A stretch of 8,483 bases of DNA from Tannerella sp. GTDB taxonomy: Bacteria; Bacteroidota; Bacteroidia; Bacteroidales; Tannerellaceae. Shown here in pieces: positions 7,599 through 8,483 of the stretch. Every line of letters starts with the position of its first letter. Position 1 is the stretch's first letter. The DNA is taken from assembly GCA_031267485.1 (NCBI GenBank), contig JAIRYY010000240.1:1-8483 (forward strand), written 5' to 3'. The notes beneath the pieces are model-generated. The model was not told the origin of the DNA. It saw only the letters and a list, made by a program, of their open reading frames with translations, and made no database searches. The position numbers were made by a program, and so were the translations under genes.

Positions 7599-8483
7599 AT
7601 GGTTTTAAACAAATTGAAGCATGCGATTTGTCCCGGACGGGATAATATGCCGGCAGAAAAATTGCCGGTGACATTTATCGCTGTGCCGTCAGGTACGGAA
7701 TGTGATGATTGTCACATGGCGTACCTGACGGCACGCGGACGGTTGGATGCGGTTCATTTTCTACCGACATTCCGTCCCTGCGGGTGGGCTGTCAAAAATC
7801 CGCCTGTTGATATAAAAATATTCGTTCCCGAATTATCATTACATGAAGTTGACCGGAGGCTTTTTGATGCGGACGGCTTGAAAAGCCGGATTTTCATTAC
7901 CGCAGGTCGTCGACCTGCGGTAAAGGAAGCGAAAGCGACCTCTGCCTGGAATGGCAGGACTGATGGGAATAGAGTACTGCCTTTCAGGCAGAGATATGTA
8001 CGTTCTCACCGCAAGCTGCGCTGCGCTTGCATGCGGTTATGGAAATCAGGCCATTCGGGATGTCCGCCTGAAAAAAACGTTCGACTCGTTTACATACCGG
8101 AAAATTTTTCGAACGAATATTTTTATGTCGCCCCCCGGATTTTTGACAGCCCACCCTGCGGGACAGTGAATCCTATCCATTTCAGCCGCATATCGCAGTG
8201 TATGGACGTTCCCGCGCTTGCGGAAAACGTCCCGGAGACTTTCACAAGATTACAAAGCGCTTTTTTTGCGTCCGGAAGACTTCCGCAAGCCTGCAAAGTG
8301 CTTTTTTTCCATCCGGAAGACTTCCGCAAGCTTGCAAAGTGCTTTTTTTGCGTCCGGGAGACTTCCGCAAGCCGGCAAAGTGTTTTTTTTCCATCCGGGA
8401 GACTTCCGCAAGCCGGCAAAGTGTTTTTTTTGCGTCCGGGAGACTTTCGCAAGCTTGCAAAGTGCTTTTTTTTCATCCGGGAG
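7599..8483 (+). CDS. Doubtful open frame through the repeat region, running off the window
   Basis: The + frame starting at ATG 7599 (MVLNKLKHAICPG) has no stop to the window end, 295 codons; the frame is open from 7569, and a second ATG lies at 7647. I recognise no domain. The first 130 residues look fairly protein-like (VTFIAVPSGTECDDCH, VDIKIFVPELSLHEVDRRLF). The rest is Cys/Arg/Phe-rich, and from about residue 212 it is only the 41-bp tandem repeat, which lacks stops in all six frames and so proves nothing. The frame runs straight through several perfect palindromes and both arms of an inverted repeat, which argues that it is repeat DNA rather than a conserved gene. There is no clear promoter. 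A repeat-borne gene, a remnant or chance are all possible. Confidence 0.2.
   Translation, partial: MVLNKLKHAICPGRDNMPAEKLPVTFIAVPSGTECDDCHMAYLTARGRLDAVHFLPTFRPCGWAVKNPPVDIKIFVPELSLHEVDRRLFDADGLKSRIFITAGRRPAVKEAKATSAWNGRTDGNRVLPFRQRYVRSHRKLRCACMRLWKSGHSGCPPEKNVRLVYIPENFSNEYFYVAPRIFDSPPCGTVNPIHFSRISQCMDVPALAENVPETFTRLQSAFFASGRLPQACKVLFFHPEDFRKLAKCFFCVRETSASRQSVFFPSGRLPQAGKVFFLRPGDFRKLAKCFFFIRE
7650..7668. repeat. Small hairpin CCGGCA/TGCCGG
   Basis: CCGGCA (7650-7655) and TGCCGG (7663-7668) enclose the A/T-rich loop GAAAAAT. It is the first of a row of palindromes between 7650 and 8232 and has no T-run after it. Confidence 0.5.
7683..7734. repeat. Strong 52-nt palindrome
   Basis: A perfect 15-bp outer stem (GTGCCGTCAGGTACG at 7683-7697 with its complement at 7720-7734) encloses a 2x2 mismatch and a 6-bp inner stem, ATGTGA (7700-7705) with TCACAT (7712-7717), loop TGATTG. 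It is the strongest single stem-loop I found in the window. It is probably a dispersed palindromic element. The inner TGTGA-N6-TCACA also matches the CRP half-site pattern, which I regard as a by-product of the palindrome. Confidence 0.85.
7782..7827 (+). repeat. Left arm of 46-bp imperfect inverted repeat
   Basis: The first 21 bases (7782-7802, GGGTGGGCTGTC then A5 and TCCG) and the last 16 (7812-7827, ATAAAAATATTCGTTC) are exactly complementary to 8136-8156 and 8111-8126. The 9 bases between have diverged, but the spacing is the same in both arms. Similarity fades outward (GTCCC at 7774-7778) and inward (GCGGAC at 7869-7874). Confidence 0.85.
7874..7888. repeat. Hairpin CGGCTT/AAGCCG
   Basis: CGGCTT (7874-7879) and AAGCCG (7883-7888) form a 6-bp stem with the loop GAA. 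It lies 9 bases before the larger palindrome at 7897. Confidence 0.5.
7897..7923. repeat. Perfect 27-nt palindrome
   Basis: The arms TTACCGCAGGTCG (7897-7909) and CGACCTGCGGTAA (7911-7923) are perfect complements around a single T. As RNA it would form an 11-12 bp stem with a tiny loop. As DNA it is a symmetric site long enough for a dimeric protein. It lies between the two arms of the 46-bp inverted repeat. Confidence 0.8.
7940..7993. repeat. Nested CTGCC/GGCAG stem cluster
   Basis: CTCTGCCT (7940-7947) pairs with AGGCAGAG (7986-7993). Within it CTGCC (7942-7946) can instead pair with GGCAG (7953-7957), and CTGCCT (7977-7982) with AGGCAG (7986-7991, loop TTC). The stretch can therefore fold in two exclusive ways, one long-range stem or two small hairpins. 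Confidence 0.55.
8011..8030. repeat. GCAAGC/GCTTGC hairpin
   Basis: GCAAGC (8011-8016) and GCTTGC (8025-8030) enclose TGCGCTGC. Outer bases ACCGC (8008-8012) and GCGGT (8033-8037) offer an alternative stem. GCAAGC also recurs in each unit of the 41-bp array downstream. Confidence 0.45.
8111..8156 (-). repeat. Right arm of 46-bp imperfect inverted repeat
   Basis: It is the reverse-complement partner of 7782-7827: 16 exact bases (8111-8126), 9 diverged bases, then 21 exact bases (8136-8156). The two arms bracket about 375 bp. Read on the - strand in the matching frame it gives GWAVKNP..DIKIFV, the same peptide as the left arm on the + strand. Confidence 0.85.
8204..8232. repeat. Hairpin just before the 41-bp array
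   Basis: GGACGTT (8204-8210) pairs with AACGTCC (8226-8232). After a 1x2 internal loop, CCGC (8212-8215) pairs with GCGG (8220-8223) around GCTT. It marks the left border of the tandem array. Confidence 0.55.
8232..8483 (+). repeat. 41-bp tandem repeat array with alternating variants, continues past window
   Basis: Units start with CCGG at 8232, 8272, 8313, 8354, 8395, 8436 and 8477 (periods 40, then 41 five times). The typical unit is CCGG(A/G)AGACTTCCGCAAG, a variable 4-base centre, GCAAAGTG, then T7-8, ending GCGT or CCAT. The endings alternate GCG, CCA, GCG, CCA, GCG, TCA, so the real unit of duplication may be an 82-bp dimer. Each unit contains GCAAGCTTGC-like and CGGAAGACTTCCG-like palindromes and a T-run. 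There are no spacers, so it is not CRISPR. No stop codon occurs in any of the six frames, which creates spurious open frames on both strands. The first copy is the most divergent. Confidence 0.93.

Larger units (their letters stand above)
7260..7602 (+). repeat. Three-copy tandem repeat with GGGGCG/CGCCC hairpins
   Basis: Three units begin with TAGGGGCG at 7260, 7386 and 7500, giving periods of 126 and 114 bp. Each unit has a hairpin, then GTGTGG, then GTGTTAATG(G/A)TTAATGA-TCATCA, then ACGAACA(G/A)GA, ending TGATGAATGG in the first two; the third copy degenerates after GAACAAGACATA. The first unit carries 12 extra bases from a short 13-bp duplication (GTGGGATGTCC twice, 7287-7310). Both periods are multiples of three and no stop interrupts one frame on either strand, so apparent proteins of 129 (+) and 142 (-) residues arise from it. 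I treat these as non-coding. It may be a dispersed extragenic repeat family or the decayed end of an insertion. Confidence 0.9.

Noticed and set aside
7260..7602. CRISPR-like array with long spacers
   Set aside because: The whole 114-126 bp unit is repeated, including the stretch between hairpins, so there are no unique spacers.
7246..7674. Repeat-coded proteins of 129 (+) and 142 (-) residues
   Set aside because: Both are translations of the same hairpin tandem repeat on opposite strands; I see no start signal, and the unit is better explained as extragenic repeat DNA.
7701..7716. CRP operator (TGTGA-N6-TCACA)
   Set aside because: It is the centre of a much larger palindrome and is not placed in front of a convincing gene or promoter; symmetry alone can produce it.
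8123..8476. 117-codon - strand frame rich in Lys, Cys and Leu
   Set aside because: It is mostly the 41-bp array, which has no stops in any frame, so openness carries no weight.
8232..8483. CRISPR array
   Set aside because: The 41-bp units are directly adjacent with no unique spacers, and no cas gene is present.
7233..8483. tRNA or rRNA genes, or atpA/atpG remnants, in the gene-poor tail
   Set aside because: No cloverleaf with a T-loop, no rRNA-like stretch, and no alpha P-loop or gamma terminal helix motifs could be found in any frame I read.

Overview
The window is a piece of a Bacteroidales-type (Bacteroidota) chromosome. Four things point there. The F-type ATP synthase genes run beta, epsilon, a small four-helix membrane protein, a, c, b, delta. 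The beta subunit carries an insertion after the P-loop domain, and subunit a has a signal peptide and a long periplasmic N-terminus. The only clear promoter has the Bacteroidota -33/-7 form (TTG, 20 nt, TATATTTG). Genes are packed with overlaps of 1 to 20 nt and no consistent Shine-Dalgarno sequences. All genes are on the + strand.

Left part (1-2512): three tightly coupled genes. The first is cut by the window edge and I do not recognise it. The next two look like the N- and C-terminal halves of a YjbH/GfcD-like outer-membrane protein of exopolysaccharide/capsule loci. They lie in one continuous reading frame, separated only by a TGA that is followed directly by a TTG start and a second signal peptide. 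Together they encode 665 residues, about the size of a one-piece YjbH.

Middle part (2563-7232): a promoter, then atpD, atpC, an AtpI-like gene, atpB, atpE, atpF and atpH. They supply the beta and epsilon parts of F1, the whole Fo (a, c, b) and the delta stalk connector. The c subunit has the ion-binding Glu but lacks the accessory Na+ ligands, so proton coupling is inferred. Epsilon is the short form without the C-terminal inhibitory helices.

Right part (7233-8483): the expected next genes, atpA (alpha) and atpG (gamma), are absent. Instead there are 1.25 kb of layered repeats. These are a three-copy 114-126 bp tandem repeat carrying a GGGGCG...CGCCC hairpin, a set of strong palindromes, an imperfect 46-bp inverted repeat bracketing about 375 bp, and a 41-bp tandem array with alternating variants that runs off the window. 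One + strand frame stays open from 7569 to the window end (ATG at 7599, 295 codons). It may be a repeat-borne gene, a remnant or chance. This region, and the break it makes in the ATP synthase operon, is the most unusual part of the window.
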